Shown piece after piece: positions 26,316 through 38,937 of a stretch of 64,000 nucleotides of DNA (positions are counted from its first letter, which is position 1; every line of letters begins with the position of its first letter). The stretch lies in assembly GCA_005408345.1 (NCBI GenBank), contig SEMN01000170.1, positions 186,001 to 250,000 of the forward strand. The letters run 5' to 3'. Made by a program: the position numbers and the translations under genes. Origin of the DNA: Macquaria australasica (taxonomy: Eukaryota > Chordata > Actinopteri > Centrarchiformes > Percichthyidae). The notes beneath the pieces were generated by a model. The model was not told the DNA's origin, made no database searches, and was given only the letters and a program-made list of their open reading frames with translations.

Positions 26316-27296
26316 CACATGTGATCTTTTAGTGGTGGTTGTTTTAACATACACGAACAGTTTTCCTTCATTTCTTTGTGCGTCTGAATAGAGGCACCAC
26401 CTTTGTTTGTAGTGCCATGGGCCCAGTTTCATCTTCATGCAGGGGGCTTTTTGAAGTAGCTTGAGTTGAAAGAGAGGGGGACCCTGCACCAACACTCACC
26501 TGCCCATACAAGAGCTCTTTTATGTGGTATTTTGGTCTGGTGTGTTTGTTTGTGTGCGAGTATGTTTGTGTTCATCCTTATGCCAGCCTCAAAAGTCTGA
26601 TAAGCTCCAAACCCAGATGATTCTTTATGATTCTCTTGAGTCAGTATTGTATTGTTCTTTCTTTCGATCTCTTTTTGCCTCTCTTGCATTCGTCCACTGT
26701 GTCTTTCTCTATCTCTTTTCATAGACATCCTTATTGTACTGCATCTATCACACCTTCTCACCTCTTCCCCTGACTCCTTTCTCATTCTTTCTACAAAGAA
26801 GTCATGAGGTTCAGGTCTAAGGTCTTGTTGAGCTCCTGGCTTGGAGGTGTCTGCAGAGCCCTGAGGAGGAGTGTGTGTCTCCTCAGGGGGGTGGGGGGGT
26901 CAGATCTGGAGGATTACAGCTATGGCCTCTATGGGGGGGAAACTAGCAGCAGGTATTGTCTTAGCAGCCACAGCTCCCCTTTGAAGATCTCTTTCATAGC
27001 CTATCATTAGACCAAAGCCTGCTATGTCATTCTATGCGATTATACGTGAAACGTTATGTCTCGTAAAAAGTAGATTTTCTGAGCGGCTAGCTGTCACCTC
27101 TTGTGCTTGCGTTGTCTGGGGAGAGTTTTTGTTCTATCAGGTTATGAAACAGAGTAGTGACCGCATCGGGTAATTGAGGTCAGTGCCCAAAAAGTGGGAG
27201 AGAGGCACGTAAATGAAGAGTAAAAAAAAAGTTTGTTTGTATACAGCTTAGTTGAAATAGGGCAATGGGCACTGCAGGATTTGTGGGTAGTTTTCT

Positions 27297-27385
27297 CCCC
27301 CTCTGTTCCCTTCTCCTTTGACTCTCTCTGCTTCTCCACTTCTGCCTCCCTCCCTCCCTCCCTCGCTCTCTGTTGCTTAACGGGC
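27297..27385. repeat. Pyrimidine-rich low-complexity tract
   Basis: CT-rich, with CCCTCCCTCCCTCC near 27350-27363. It is complementary in composition to the purine tract at 24780-24890 in the same intron. Confidence 0.8.
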
Positions 27386-27729
27386 CCTCTCACAGGGCAC
27401 CGGAGTGAGTAATGCGGTCACATGACCTCTTGGCGGCGCGTCTGTCATCTGGCTCAGTGGGCCGTGCACTAACGAGGGCATCCCACCACTTGTTGTCTAT
27501 AAATACCGCCACCACCCTCCTTCCCCTCCATCCTCTCTTCTCCTGCTCTTTCTCCCTTACTCCCCCCCTTTTTGGTCCCTCTCACTCTTCAAAAGGATCC
27601 TGCCTGTGCATCTGTTTGTGTGTGTGTTTCGATTGTGTGTGCATACAGGCATGTAGTACTTTTGTGTGTGTTGCATTTATATGCTTGCAGAATTATCTAC
27701 TTTTAATATAAGTGTAAGCACATGCAGAC

Positions 27730-27775
27730 GTGTGTGTGTGTGTGTGTGTGTGGGTGTGTGTGTGTGTGTGTGTGT
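27730..27775. repeat. (GT)n microsatellite, interrupted
   Basis: GT dinucleotides with one GGG interruption near 27752-27754. Confidence 0.95.
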
Positions 27776-28839
27776 AGATTAGGGCCATGGTCAGCATAAG
27801 CGCCTGTCAAGCCACAGCCGGGGACCGCTTGGCCCTGCATCCACATCCCCAGCATTTGAAGATCCCTGTACTGCCTCTCACCACGTCGTCACTCAGTGGG
27901 TGGCAGGGGGAAAAAACGGCTACGGAGCTTGAATAAACTGTGGTGTTTTGTGGTCAAAGTTCTTATTGTTCTCAGTTTTATTGTCAACTTGAATGCGGTC
28001 TTGACTTAAAGCTCCCTTGAAAGCCATTTTTGGGGGAAATTTGTTGCAAAATGAACGAAACATTTAAGTGTTTTTGATTTCATTCAATACAATGACTGCT
28101 TGCTGAGCTTTTCTTTAAGTAAGTGTTAAACCCAAAAGGCTTTCCCAGCTACTCTTAATAGGGGCTTAATTGAGTGGTTAGTGTAACTGAATAAATGGGA
28201 AGTTGTTTTTGATTTCCAGAACATTCCTCAGAAAAGAATGACGGCCTGCTCTGGTTTCAGCCAATTAGAGTGAGATAGTGAGGTCTTGAAAAGTGAAGCC
28301 AGGGCAGAATGGAGTCTGTTGGCGGAGGCGGTGAGTGTTGGCTGGAGCTCCCTGGCAGCCTGACAGACTTGTCGTACGATGCAGGGACACGGCGTGTGTG
28401 TTTGTGTGTGTGTGTGTGTAGGTGTGCCTGTGCCTGTACTGGAGCTTGGGATTGTGAGACTGGTATCAGTGTCACTCTCAGCTAATCTCTGGATATTGCA
28501 GGATGTTGCCACTTTGATTTGCCATCATCACAGACCTATCTGTGGATTTGGACTAACAAGAGGATTGTTGTTTTAGCATTCACATAGTTTGCTGATGGAA
28601 TTACTGTGTCCGTTAGCCAGTGAGTGGAGCTTTTTATTGCCAGCTGTGTAGAAGGAAGAAGATGTATTTGCATGATTATCAAAATGTGGCAAAAATGTAT
28701 GCCCTAATACACAGTTAATAGAATTATTGTGTGAAAGGTGATATATTCATCGTAAATTGGCAGAAGGTGTAAATAATTACAAAATGACAGGAACTCCGCA
28801 AGAATCAGAAAACACAACATCTAACATATTTAGTACCTT

Positions 28840-29755
28840 ATAAAGTTGTTGTGGCTAACGTGTTAGCAAACAACTGCCTATTTACACATCTAGCAGACAT
28901 GGAGCAACATTAGCATTAATTTCGAGTCTACCACTTGACAAATGTAAACCCAATATTTCTAAGCTCCACGAACTCCTGATAAAAATGCCTGTACCATTAG
29001 CTTCTCTAAAAACTGGCTTAGCTAACTAATAACAGCTAATTGCTAGCTTTGTTTGTCTGCCGTTTAGATAGCGTACAGTGAGTTCACCAGCTGCCTGCTG
29101 CTGACTAAAACGAGGTTGATGAAAGCAGAATTTACAGGCCTTAAAGCTGCTATAATCTATAGTTTTTATACTATTAACATTATTAACAATGGTTTAAACA
29201 ACTACATGTAATGTGAAGGGGTAGTGCCACAGAGAATAGTATCACTTGCCTTTTTCTCAGCTCTAGTGTGTTTCATTTAAGTCATTGTTTGGGTTTTATG
29301 GCCCACAGCTTTACTGTTTTGATTCATTCTCATTGCGCCCATCTGCAAAACCGGCAGACTGGCAAGGTTAGCGATTAGCACGTGATCATAGTGTAGCATT
29401 TAACAGAGCTAAAAGGAGAGTGAATATTTGACACACATTCATCAGGTGGACATAAACAAGACTCCAAATAAATTGTTGCTCTGCATCTGCTACAGTTTGC
29501 TAACACGCTCGCCATATCAAATTTATATGGTGACCATATGTTGATGTTGTGTTTATAGCATATTGTGCTGCCTCCAGGTGGCCAAAAAAAAAATGCAGGT
29601 TTAAAAACAAAATAATGAGCTAAAAGAGGCTAAAAATCTCTGTAGAGCAGCAGAGTTGGATGATAAGTCTGTGGGTTTATCACTACAAGGGACACCTTTC
29701 ACATTACACACAATCGATTTTTCCATTTTTAATACAAAATTATTGTTTAAGGCAA
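28840..29755. repeat. Nested repeat: forward copy interrupted by an inverted copy of the same family
   Basis: The outer forward copy is split into about 28840-29148 and 29596-29755. The inner copy at about 29150-29595 runs in the opposite orientation. It starts CTTAAAGCTGCTATAATC and ends GGTGGCCAAAAAAAAAAT. Comparison with the uninterrupted copy at 46718-47325, which starts TTTTTTGGCCAC and ends AGTGCAGCTTTA, shows the relationship. Shared blocks include AGCAGACAYGGAGC, CACATTAGCATT and CTTTCACATTACACA. Borders are approximate. Confidence 0.75.
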
Positions 29756-32700
29756 GTTTTAGAAGATTACACAAGAGGTATGTGTGTGTCTCAGTAGTTG
29801 TACAGAGATGATGACAAGTGAGAAAGACCAACAGTAAAAGTGTCTCTGAAGTGCATGTGAATGGAACAGCTGATAGGGCCAAACTACTCATTCACTTTAA
29901 TGACAACCTTTACACTTCTTGGAAAGATGTGGGGGAAGGAGGGATCACAGAGAGTGGAAAAAGAAAATAGGAAACAAAGTGAGAAGATATATTGAGAAGA
30001 GAGGTTGGTTGGTCCTGTTTTAATTGTGCATTGTGGAGAGGACTGAGGGCTCGTGAGAGACAAAGAAACAAACCCCCAACAGGCCAAGGTCAAAGTGAAC
30101 TCTGAACATTGAGCCATGAGAAAGACACCACAACATGAAAGGTGATGCCTTTTGGAAATGGCTGTGTTAAAATGAAAGAGCAGAGGGCTTTTTAAATCTC
30201 TGCCTTCTCATTCCTGCAGTGATGTATGGCTTGGGTTCAGAAATGAGGTGCTCTCTGCAACAGTTTCCTGGCAATTACAGGGTGCCAACTTCCAAACCAG
30301 CCAGCTGAGGAGCTCAGAGCAGATGCTGCTGTCCTCAGATACTATTCCCACTGTGGGGGTTAGCATGCTGGTGGCTACTCTCTGTGGCTGTATGGCTGAG
30401 TTGGTTAAACTTTATTTAGTTTGTTGGTGTGTGATTTGAGAGCCAATAGGCAAAGGTATTGTGTGTGTGTCTCCCTGTGTGCATTATATGTGTATCAATG
30501 TACAGCATATGCAAAATGCATGCATGTGATATATGTGTATGCACACATGCCCATGTCTTGGTATGAGTTGGTGAATCAGCGTGTGTCTTTGTGAAATTCC
30601 TAATTTGAAACACATGCTAGTCACAGCTGGACAGGTTTGTCTCACAAGACCTTCAAATATCTCACCACATTCCCAATTGAGGGCAAATTTTGACAATCTT
30701 TCTAGGAAAGGGTCTACCAGTGTCCTTAATGCTTGTTTGAGCTTTGCCAAGACTGCCTTTCACCTCAGCGTTTTCCAAGGGTGTGTTTGTGCACTTCGGA
30801 AAGAAAGGCTAATTGGAATTGAGCGTGGCCCCCAGATGCCTCCAGACTCTGAGCAATCACTCTCACACTTAACACACATGTGCGCATAGACGCACACAGA
30901 TGCACACATACATCATCTCACACAGATGTTTTTTTCCTTCCACTTCCCCCTTTCCTTCTTTCTTCTTTTTACCCACATCACCTTTTCAAGCCAAACAAAA
31001 CGGTTGTAAACATAGGGTGCCAGCGGGGGGAGTGGAATGCCTCAGAGGCTTACACAGGCTTTGGTCCTCTCTGACAGACAGTCTGCCTTGTGTTTGACAG
31101 TTCCTTGTGTCCTGCCGCCTGGTTGCACTGTGGTGGTCCCTGCGTGGCCCTTCGCAATTTCCCATAAGGGGATAAGGGGGGTGGGTGGCTGTGGAGCGGA
31201 GGTATAGAAGGGATGCTCAGGTCCAGGTTGACAGTCTCTAAGCTGAGGTGGGGGAAGGGGATGTGAGAGCTATAAGGGGAGGGAAACTCTTTGTTGTGAC
31301 AAAGGAAAACTCCTAAAAAACATCTTTGACAATTCCATGAACTCCAATTGATTAGCTTTTTTTTTTCTTGAGGAAGTTGCTCAATCAAGAAGGACCAGCA
31401 CCTGTTTGCCTTTTTCGTGGTGTGGAAGCCATTTCCACTCATGTGGATGTTTTATCACATTCCTTTTAGTGCCTTTTATTTGAATTGTTCTCTAAATCCA
31501 TTGTTAGTGCTCCAACAACATTATCAGTGCCTTCAGTTTGCATTTACAGTCAAGTCAGACAGGAAGAAAGGCCGCAGACATTACTCAAACCAGGTCTGAA
31601 TTATGGAAATGTTTGTAGCTTGTTTAGTCCATACCCTGCAGCTGTTAACACCTGCCTGTCATTGTGCACAGACTTTGCACTCCATCATTAGACCCGCAAG
31701 TGTGTAAATCACACATGCAAACTAGGCCAGGAGAGTAGAGGTAGTGGTGCCAAATTCTCTGTATGTTTGCATGTGTTTGTACATATGACTTTCCACTTTT
31801 GCAGGTGTTCACCTAAGGTTATGGCTGCAAGTTGTGAATTTATGTTAAAGCAGAAACTGGCCAGATTAGCAATTGTCCTGGAGATGTTATCCATTGATAT
31901 CCTCCCTGCTTTATTAGCGTAATTATGAAAATCCACTGACGCGGATCTCACACGGTTCTGGTCTCAGTTCTCAAGAGTCTTGAGAACAGGCGGTCTTAGT
32001 TTTTTTTTATCTGGAGTAGGGGATTGAATGTCTTGTAGTGGAATGGGCCAGTTGAAATGATATTAGTTGCATTTCTCATCTGGAAATAGCTGGCAGTGGA
32101 AGTGGCAACTTGTGCATCAACCGCGCAGACCAAACTCTGAAACACAGTGAAAAGGAACAAACTGAGGTGTCCGCAAAGAGCATCCTCTTTTTCAGGTTAG
32201 AGGTTTAAAGCTGAGTACCTGAGTAGATAGACAGCCGAACAGAAGAAGGGAGTTCCTGATGTCAAGCCAGTAATAAACTTTGTTCCTCTTGTTATCACAA
32301 CTCTAGAGTTTCCTTATCACGGTGCCACTGCTCCCCGTGCCTGTGTGCCCGGACGGCAGGCTACGTACCCAGACAGACGCCGTCTTGTCCTGCATTCTTT
32401 CAGTGAACAGGACCCTCCGATATCTTAGTCACTGAGAAGGGGATTTGGTTGCACACAAAGGGAAATGGGCCTGCCGTGCTTTGCTTATGAAAGCAATGTT
32501 AGCATTTCTTGGCAAAGGTTGGTTAGTGATACCAGGTGCCTCATTTTCTATGTCAAAGTGGGTCTACTGTATGAAAGATTTGTATTATGTCATTTTTGTA
32601 TTTAGAACACAAGCCGTAGATGATTTAAGAAAAATTCAGTTTGGATTTCCTCCATTGTCTGTGGCATAGACAATGGTTTTCATTTTGATATGTTTCTTAT

Positions 32701-33246
32701 TGTAGTTAAACTCATTTTGTTTTGAATGTCTAACAGCATTTCTACAGTTGAGTTGAATCAGGCTTATATGCCCTTTATGGGAACAGGGCAACGAATGTGA
32801 GTGTCCATTGTTTGCATTAATTGTCTCTTTGTGTGGTAAGAACAGAGCAGGAACTGAGCTGTTGACCCCCCCCCCCCAATACAGATTTGGTTGACATCAA
32901 GGAAGTATTGTGGCACATACTGTACATCTCAGTTTCTGGTTTCTCTCATTGACACTTCTTGTCTTTTCCTGTCTTCCACTTTGTCTATTTCTGTCTGTAT
33001 CCGTGTTGTTCCCTCCCTATCCCATTTCTCTTTGGACAGCTGGAGGAGTTGGATGCCTTCCGCGAGGGTAAACAATAGCTGAATTAGGATTTCTTTTAAA
33101 ATATAGCTTGAGATCTAAACAGAGGATTAACAAGGCAAAGAGGAACACCACTCCCAGCTGTGCCTGCACTAATTCTGCAGTAGAGCTGGAGGAGCTCATG
33201 GTTTTTAACGGGATCTATATGTGTGTTTGTGTCTATTCACATGCAG

Positions 33247-33392
33247 TACTGCAGACATGGGATGTGTGTAAACAAGGAGTTGGACCTGCAGCCAGTTCAC
33301 GGGGAGTGGGGTCCCTGGGGGCCCTACAGTGCTTGCTCCAGGTCCTGTGGTGGAGGAACCCGGAGCACCAGCAGAGACTGCAACAAGCCTGA
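33247..33392 (+). CDS. adamts20: adamts20 exon J: end of disintegrin-like, TSR1
   Basis: 146 nt, acceptor ACATGCAG, donor GTAAGA. It encodes YCRHGMCVNKE and then TSR1 from GEWGPWGPYSACSRSCGGGT. WGPW is a C-mannosylation type motif (WxxW) and CSRSCG fits the O-fucosylation consensus CSx(S/T)CG. It ends two bases into the Glu codon of NKPEPRNGG. Confidence 0.95.
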
Positions 33393-33737
33393 GTAAGAAA
33401 GAACCTAACAGTTGTGACAATCAAAGACACTGCAGACTGTAAATATGTGTAAGACTCTGAACCAGTAAGAGAAGTAGTAGAAAAGAGAGCAGTCATGCCT
33501 GAAAAAGAGTTGTAAACAAGCTAAGTGAGTAATAAACCTGCATGTCAGATTCAGTTAGTCTCAACCTGATTTTAATCAACAGTCAGAAAAAGCTTGTTTC
33601 CTTAGTGTGAATTTAAATGTAAACAATGTGGGTTTGAAGTCATAAAGCTAAGTACCAGTCAAACAACAGCAAACCTAATCTCTAAATTGAAATGAAGTGT
33701 AGTAAGTGCTCCTGTGATCCGTCTTGTCTTACTCTAG
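33393..33737 (+). other. Intron J
   Basis: 345 nt, nothing recognised. Confidence 0.8.
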
Positions 33738-33919
33738 GCCCAGAAATGGCGGGAAGTTCTGTGTGGGTCGCAGGATGAAATTCCGCTCTTGCAACACTGA
33801 GCCATGTCCGCGAGGACGTAAAGATTTCCGTGAAGAGCAGTGCTCTCAGTTTGACGGCAAGCACTTCAACATCAACGGTCTACCTCCCACTGTCCGCTGG
33901 GTCCCCAAGTACAGTGGCA
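33738..33919 (+). CDS. adamts20: adamts20 exon K: end of TSR1, start of Cys-rich domain
   Basis: 182 nt, acceptor TTACTCTAG, donor GTGAGT. It encodes PRNGGKFCVGRRMKFRSCN, TEPCPRG, then DFREEQCSQFDGKHFNINGL and VRWVPKYSG. CVGRRMKFRSCNT is nearly invariant in ADAMTS9/20, and DFRExQC marks the beginning of the cysteine-rich domain. Confidence 0.96.
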
Positions 33920-34884
33920 GTGAGTACACCAAAGTAATCCTAAAGCATGTAATTTGAATGTCTTGTGGTAACTTGAGCCCAAAGATCAAAGATGGATACT
34001 ATTTACATCAAACTATACAATGAAGTTTGAAGCCAGTGATACAGTATGTTTGGTGCATTTAACTTAAATACTGCATGTCTCCATTTTGAAACCAGTTTTT
34101 GTCTGCAACCAGTTATTCCCTTTTTGAATGATTACTTGGGCTTGTGTAAACTTCTCGTGCAAGTCCATATTGTGTGTAGGAGGGATGTGGAGGCCAAGAC
34201 ATGCAAACTTGTGTTCTCTATGCATCTACTACATTTGAATCCAATGCACTGCAATTTTAATACATGAGGTGAGAAGAAAACTTTTGTTGAGGAATGGGTG
34301 GGTATATAAGGGAGAGTCCACATCTGTGTGTGTGTGTCTTTCCTGTGTCATACTTTGCATACCCATGATAAGAGCTGCCTGGGGTAAACCTTAAGTTGAC
34401 ACTAAACAACAGCAACATTAAAGCAGCACACAGCCCTTCCATATGAACCTTCTGGCAGCTTTCCCTCTTGCAGCCGTATCTCATTCCTTGCCGGGATGGC
34501 CTGCCCAGCTACATGAGATTACCATCTGGCAAAGACCACCATGTCTAAGTTACTGCAAGTGATTCACTCATTTAATTGATGCTGTACAAGCAAACAGGCC
34601 AAGCCCCGGAGCCAGTACGCTGTCAGATACAAAGTGATTTTTCCAAACAGCGGATAAACATTTGGCAATTCTCGCAAGAGTCTTCTGAACTTTGTGAAGA
34701 AATTTAAATGGGTATAAGATCAAAAATGTGAAGTGTTATGTTTTGTTTTATTTCATCAGCACGGGCAAGTAATCTCTAGGCTTTTCATCTTGTTATTGTT
34801 CAGGATTTTTAGTTTTATTAATCTCATTATCTTAATGAGCTATAGCCCAACTCTTTCCATAATTTGTTTTCTTTCACCATCCAG
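33920..34884 (+). other. Intron K
   Basis: 965 nt, nothing recognised beyond a short GT run near 34324-34338. Confidence 0.8.
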
Positions 34885-35021
34885 TACTAATGAAGGATCG
34901 CTGTAAGCTCTTCTGCCGGGTTGCTGGTACTACGGCGTACTATCAGCTGAAAGACCGCGTCATCGACGGCACACCCTGTGGGACAGATACTTTCGACATC
35001 TGTGTTCAAGGCCTCTGCAGG
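34885..35021 (+). CDS. adamts20: adamts20 exon L: Cys-rich domain
   Basis: 137 nt, acceptor CACCATCCAG, donor GTATAT. It encodes ILMKDRCKLFCRVAGT, YYQLKDRVIDGTPCG and DICVQGLCR. DGTPCG and DICVxGxC are hallmark ADAMTS Cys-rich motifs involved in substrate binding. The ATG at 34890 is internal. Confidence 0.96.
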
Positions 35022-35430
35022 GTATATCTGTCTGTTTCTTCTTTTATAATGAACTTATGCATACACACAAGCAAATATCAGCATCAGCTAAGCCTTAACT
35101 TATTCCCATGCTATCATAGTGTCATGTATGTTTATCTGTATCAAAGTTACATTTTGGCTGTTGCACACTTAACACACTCAGCCTACTCATACTTTTACAT
35201 GATTCATGTTTTGTAATTACTGGAAAGGATGAAGCTTGAGTTTTCAGTGAAGTGTGTGTAGGTCACAATCGGAAACCAAATGCATTTGCCAAGTTCATGG
35301 TGTCCAGGTGAAACGCAGCTGGCAAATGTGTAGTTCAAAACATTCAAACTAGTCATTTTAAGTGCAGCATGTCATATCACATCGCTCTAAATCACAAATG
35401 TCTATCCTCTCTTCATCTGTGCCTCTTCAG
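35022..35430 (+). other. Intron L
   Basis: 409 nt, nothing recognised. Confidence 0.8.
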
Positions 35431-35548
35431 CAAGCAGGCTGCGACCACGTTCTTAACTCGAAGGCCAGGAATGACAAGTGCGGAGTGTGTGGCGGGGACA
35501 ACTCGTCATGTAAAACCCTGGCAGGGACTTTCAATGACGCTCAGTATG
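35431..35548 (+). CDS. adamts20: adamts20 exon M: end of Cys-rich domain
   Basis: 118 nt, acceptor CCTCTTCAG, donor GTAAGT. It encodes QAGCDHVLNSKARNDKCGVC, GGDNSSCKTLAGTFNDAQY. The CGVCGGDNSSC motif is an ADAMTS family signature, and NSS is a potential N-glycosylation site. It ends one base into the Gly codon of YGYNTVV. Confidence 0.96.
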
Positions 35549-38020
35549 GTAAGTCCCTGCTGCTCATATTACATGTAAGGTACACAAATAGCCGACTGTT
35601 AAAAAAGGTGTTGCTATTAAACACACTGTATGTCAGCACCTTCTGCAGATGAACTATGATATATCTGATACACTGTAAACATAGAAGAGCTAAGAGAGAC
35701 TTAATTTCCATGTGGCTGCAGCGCTGACATGCTGTATGCTCATATTAGGTGCTGATGTCATGTCTGGTTATGTTTAAACATATTAAACTTCATTTTCAGC
35801 AACAATGCGAGCTTCAGCCAAATTTGGAAAAATACAGAACACCAATCTTCTCTTAAGCTTCAGAAACTGATTAACACAGCGATCTCACTCTGTCAGGTCT
35901 CTCGATGGCAAACACAAACCTGACATCACCCCTTTGAACTGTCCTGCTTAATGCGTTGCTTCAATGTGGGCCAACTGCTGATTGCATCCAATCCTTTTTA
36001 GGTCTGGGCAGCAAAACAGCAGAAGCATTAGCATAAAAGCCCTGGGTGTGGCCTCTGTCATGTTTACTCCGCAGTAGTTTGGCGCTGAGCTTTAGCGTCT
36101 CTATCCATCTGCTTTCTTTCTGCACTCTGTTGGCTGGGGGTACAGGGTTTAAGGACTGTATTGAACCAAACCAGGCACTGTCCTCAGCCCTGGAAATCTG
36201 GCTTGACCCTAAGAAAGAGAACACAAGTGGGAGTGCAGCCCAGGCAGGATATCCCTCTGCTCCTTGGTCTAGGCCTGTCTTTCTGTCTATCACCCTTTTG
36301 TCTTTTTCTGTTTGATGTCTCTCTATTTCTTAGTCACTACCTTTGTCTCTTTCCTTCGCTTTTCTCTGTGACAGTCTTTGTCTTAATCTTGTTCTTTCTT
36401 TCCCTTCTTCACCGGACTTGACAAACTGAATTTGCAGGGGAAAGTCCAAGTCAAGCAAATTTTCATAAACAAAGTGCACGTCAAGATGCAAGTCTTCCAC
36501 GTTTCTGAATACTGGCCATTTAAATGACACAGCATTTGACTCCTTTAAGGGTATTTATACATGTTAATTTTTTTTTTTTATTTCACTGAGACCTACATCC
36601 TTACAGTGCCTTATATGCCTTTTAGTTAAATTCTGCAGCTGTGCAAGGCCTGCCTGTTTATTTTTTAAATGTTCCAGTATTATAACAGATAAAAACTTGA
36701 CGCTTGGATGATTTTTGCTAGGTCTCTTTCCAAGTCTTTAGATTGTAAAGTTTAAAGTTAGTTAAGACTTAAAGCAGTCAGGTCTAATGCCCATTTCAGA
36801 CTACACAATATATGAAAATGTAATGAGACCATCCTGTGGACAACAATTGTTCGTTTTATTCCATGTAGTGTGTCATAGTAGAAGACATCTGACGCAGCAT
36901 CTGGGGCGCCTCACAATGTCCCAAAAAAAGAGTAGCCTGTCAGAGTTAGGACGTATGGTTCCAGGTTCACTTTCAGTATAAAATTGTGATTGCATACATA
37001 AACATTTGTTGTTGGTGGAGCAGTGAAGTCGGTCTCTGGCACCTTACCGGTCACCTATGTATGTCATGCAAGTCGTGTCCACCACCATGTCTTTTGGCCA
37101 AGTCACGGCAAGAATTGCATAATGCATAAATTAAGTCTAATTTTTTAACTTAAGTCTGACTCAACTCTCAAGTCCAACTCATGTCTATGACTGGAGAAAA
37201 CCAGAAAGTTAACTTCCCCTTATAAACAGCTTCACAAGATCCAGTGAATGACTAAACATTGTACCTGAGATCTACAAGTACACTTAATACAGGCTTACGT
37301 TTTCTATAATTTCTGGCTTCTAAACTAAAGCAATGAGTGAATAAAATGGAAACAAGAAAAACTAACTTGGAGGTTAAATGCCAGTAACTACAAAACAAGC
37401 AAATGTTTGTCACCTACTCAGTCAGTATCCTCTGACAACTTGCATCAGGGTGAGCCCTCTAATTTTTCTCTGCCGTCTATAAATACATCATCTTCTTTCT
37501 TACTAGCTGCAGAGAGAAGCATGTTTGAGGTAAACCCTAGAGTTCCCTAAGTGCTGTATGGTTGCCCCACACACGGGGTGGTGTGTTTACTGCTCATCAC
37601 TGGGTCACTCTGCGGTGGCGGAGGATTGTGCGTGTGGTCAGTTGCTAAGCTGGGGGGATCTCAGAGGCCTCTGATTGCTTGTGGATACCATGTTTCCTCA
37701 GAGGGGGGCCATGTTGGCAGTTTCTGAAGTTCATACACCCTGTTTTTTTATAAGCTTATCCTGTCCCCAGTGTTTAGGGAGGGAATTTGACATGACACTT
37801 AAAAACAGTAACAGTGAACTCCAAGGGTAACTGTATAATTATATATAAGTTTCTGTGTTGTGGTAAAAATATTTGGGTTTTATTGTGAAAGAATATGCAA
37901 AGTGGTTTCTTCTGGTGTTTATGGATGTAAAGTAGCTAGTTGTACAGTGTGGCATCAAATGGAAAAGTTTTTCAGTCATAGTTGACATGGCTTGTGATGT
38001 TACAGTGGATGTGTGTGTGG

Positions 38021-38021
<1 letters not shown>

Positions 38022-38069
<48 letters not shown>
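38022..38069. repeat. (GT)24 microsatellite
   Basis: Uninterrupted GT run, preceded by a GTGTGTGTGGAT segment. Confidence 0.97.
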
Positions 38070-38072
<3 letters not shown>

Positions 38073-38217
38073 AGGATCTACATGGCTGATGAGAGGAAGA
38101 TATGTAAACCAAGTGCTGCCCCCGAGTGGCTCAAGGTGTCAGGCTAACCATCAGATCACACCAACCACCACCACACCTTTCCTCTGATTCCATTCAGTTT
38201 TTTCAGATTTTTTTCGG

Positions 38218-38285
38218 AAGGCAGCAGTAAGTAGTTGGAAAGCCAGATGGCACCTGACCAAACGGTTGCTGGTTCAAATTCTCAA
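38218..38285 (+). mobile_element. tRNA-derived SINE, degraded head
   Basis: GGCAGCAGTAAGTAGTTGGA resembles the start and A-box of a fish tRNA-derived SINE. About 50 nt downstream lies GGTTCAAATTCTC, a good B-box. The spacing fits a tRNA-like promoter. The body is too diverged to follow. Confidence 0.5.
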
Positions 38286-38574
38286 GCTGAACTTGCATAA
38301 CGAAAGAATTGGGTGAATATCAACAGTCTCCTACTGTACATAACAGCGATTATTAGCCTTTATTACACCCGTGGTCCAGTGATTTTACCCTGTAATCCTC
38401 AAAGTGTTTTCACTGTGTTCTTACTCAACTGATTAAATAGCAGTTAAAACACAACTGTGTCTTTGAGTTGTGCCTCATCTGCTCTCTCCTTTTCTTTAAA
38501 TGTACAAGGTTACATTTGTTATTTGTCTTGGGTTTACTATAATGTGCAGAATCTGTAGCCACTAGTCTCACGAG

Positions 38575-38937
38575 TAGGGATGGTATCGTTAGAAATGTTT
38601 AGATACTAATACTGATATGATAACTGTGTGTCAGTACCAAAGACGATACCAAAATGTTTGCTTTTTCTTGCTTTTTCAAATACTTTTCTTACAGCCTTAC
38701 TTGGAACATATTTTTGTGCAAAAACTGTATTTGTATTTAATAAAAGAAGCCAAACTTACAAATGTTGAATGCTGTCCAAAGTACAGTCTTGAATTGGCAA
38801 AATCGTGATTTAAGAATATGATTTAAGAAGAGTACAAAAATTCAACAAGCATTCAATGTCAGCTTACTGTTTTCAATGCTGCTATGGATACATTTCAGTC
38901 AGTACCAAAAAAGTATTTAGGTTTCACACCCAGCACT
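38575..38937 (+). repeat. Interspersed fish repeat (GATACC-rich ends)
   Basis: Starts GTAGGGATGGTATCGTTA, with AGTACCAAAGACGATACC inside, and ends near CAGTACCAAAAAAGTATTTA and CACACCCAGCAC. I recognise this as a recurrent teleost element but cannot place its class. Confidence 0.55.

Larger units (their letters stand above)
23861..33246 (+). other. Intron I (9.4 kb)
   Basis: No exon recognised. It carries a purine-rich tract (about 24780-24890), a fish repeat with internal duplication (about 25690-26315), a pyrimidine tract (about 27297-27385), a promoter-like patch (27410-27540), GT microsatellites (27730-27775 and about 28395-28419), nested inverted copies of one repeat family (about 28840-29755), a G-rich stretch (31168-31187) and an 11-C run near 32867-32877. 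Confidence 0.8.
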
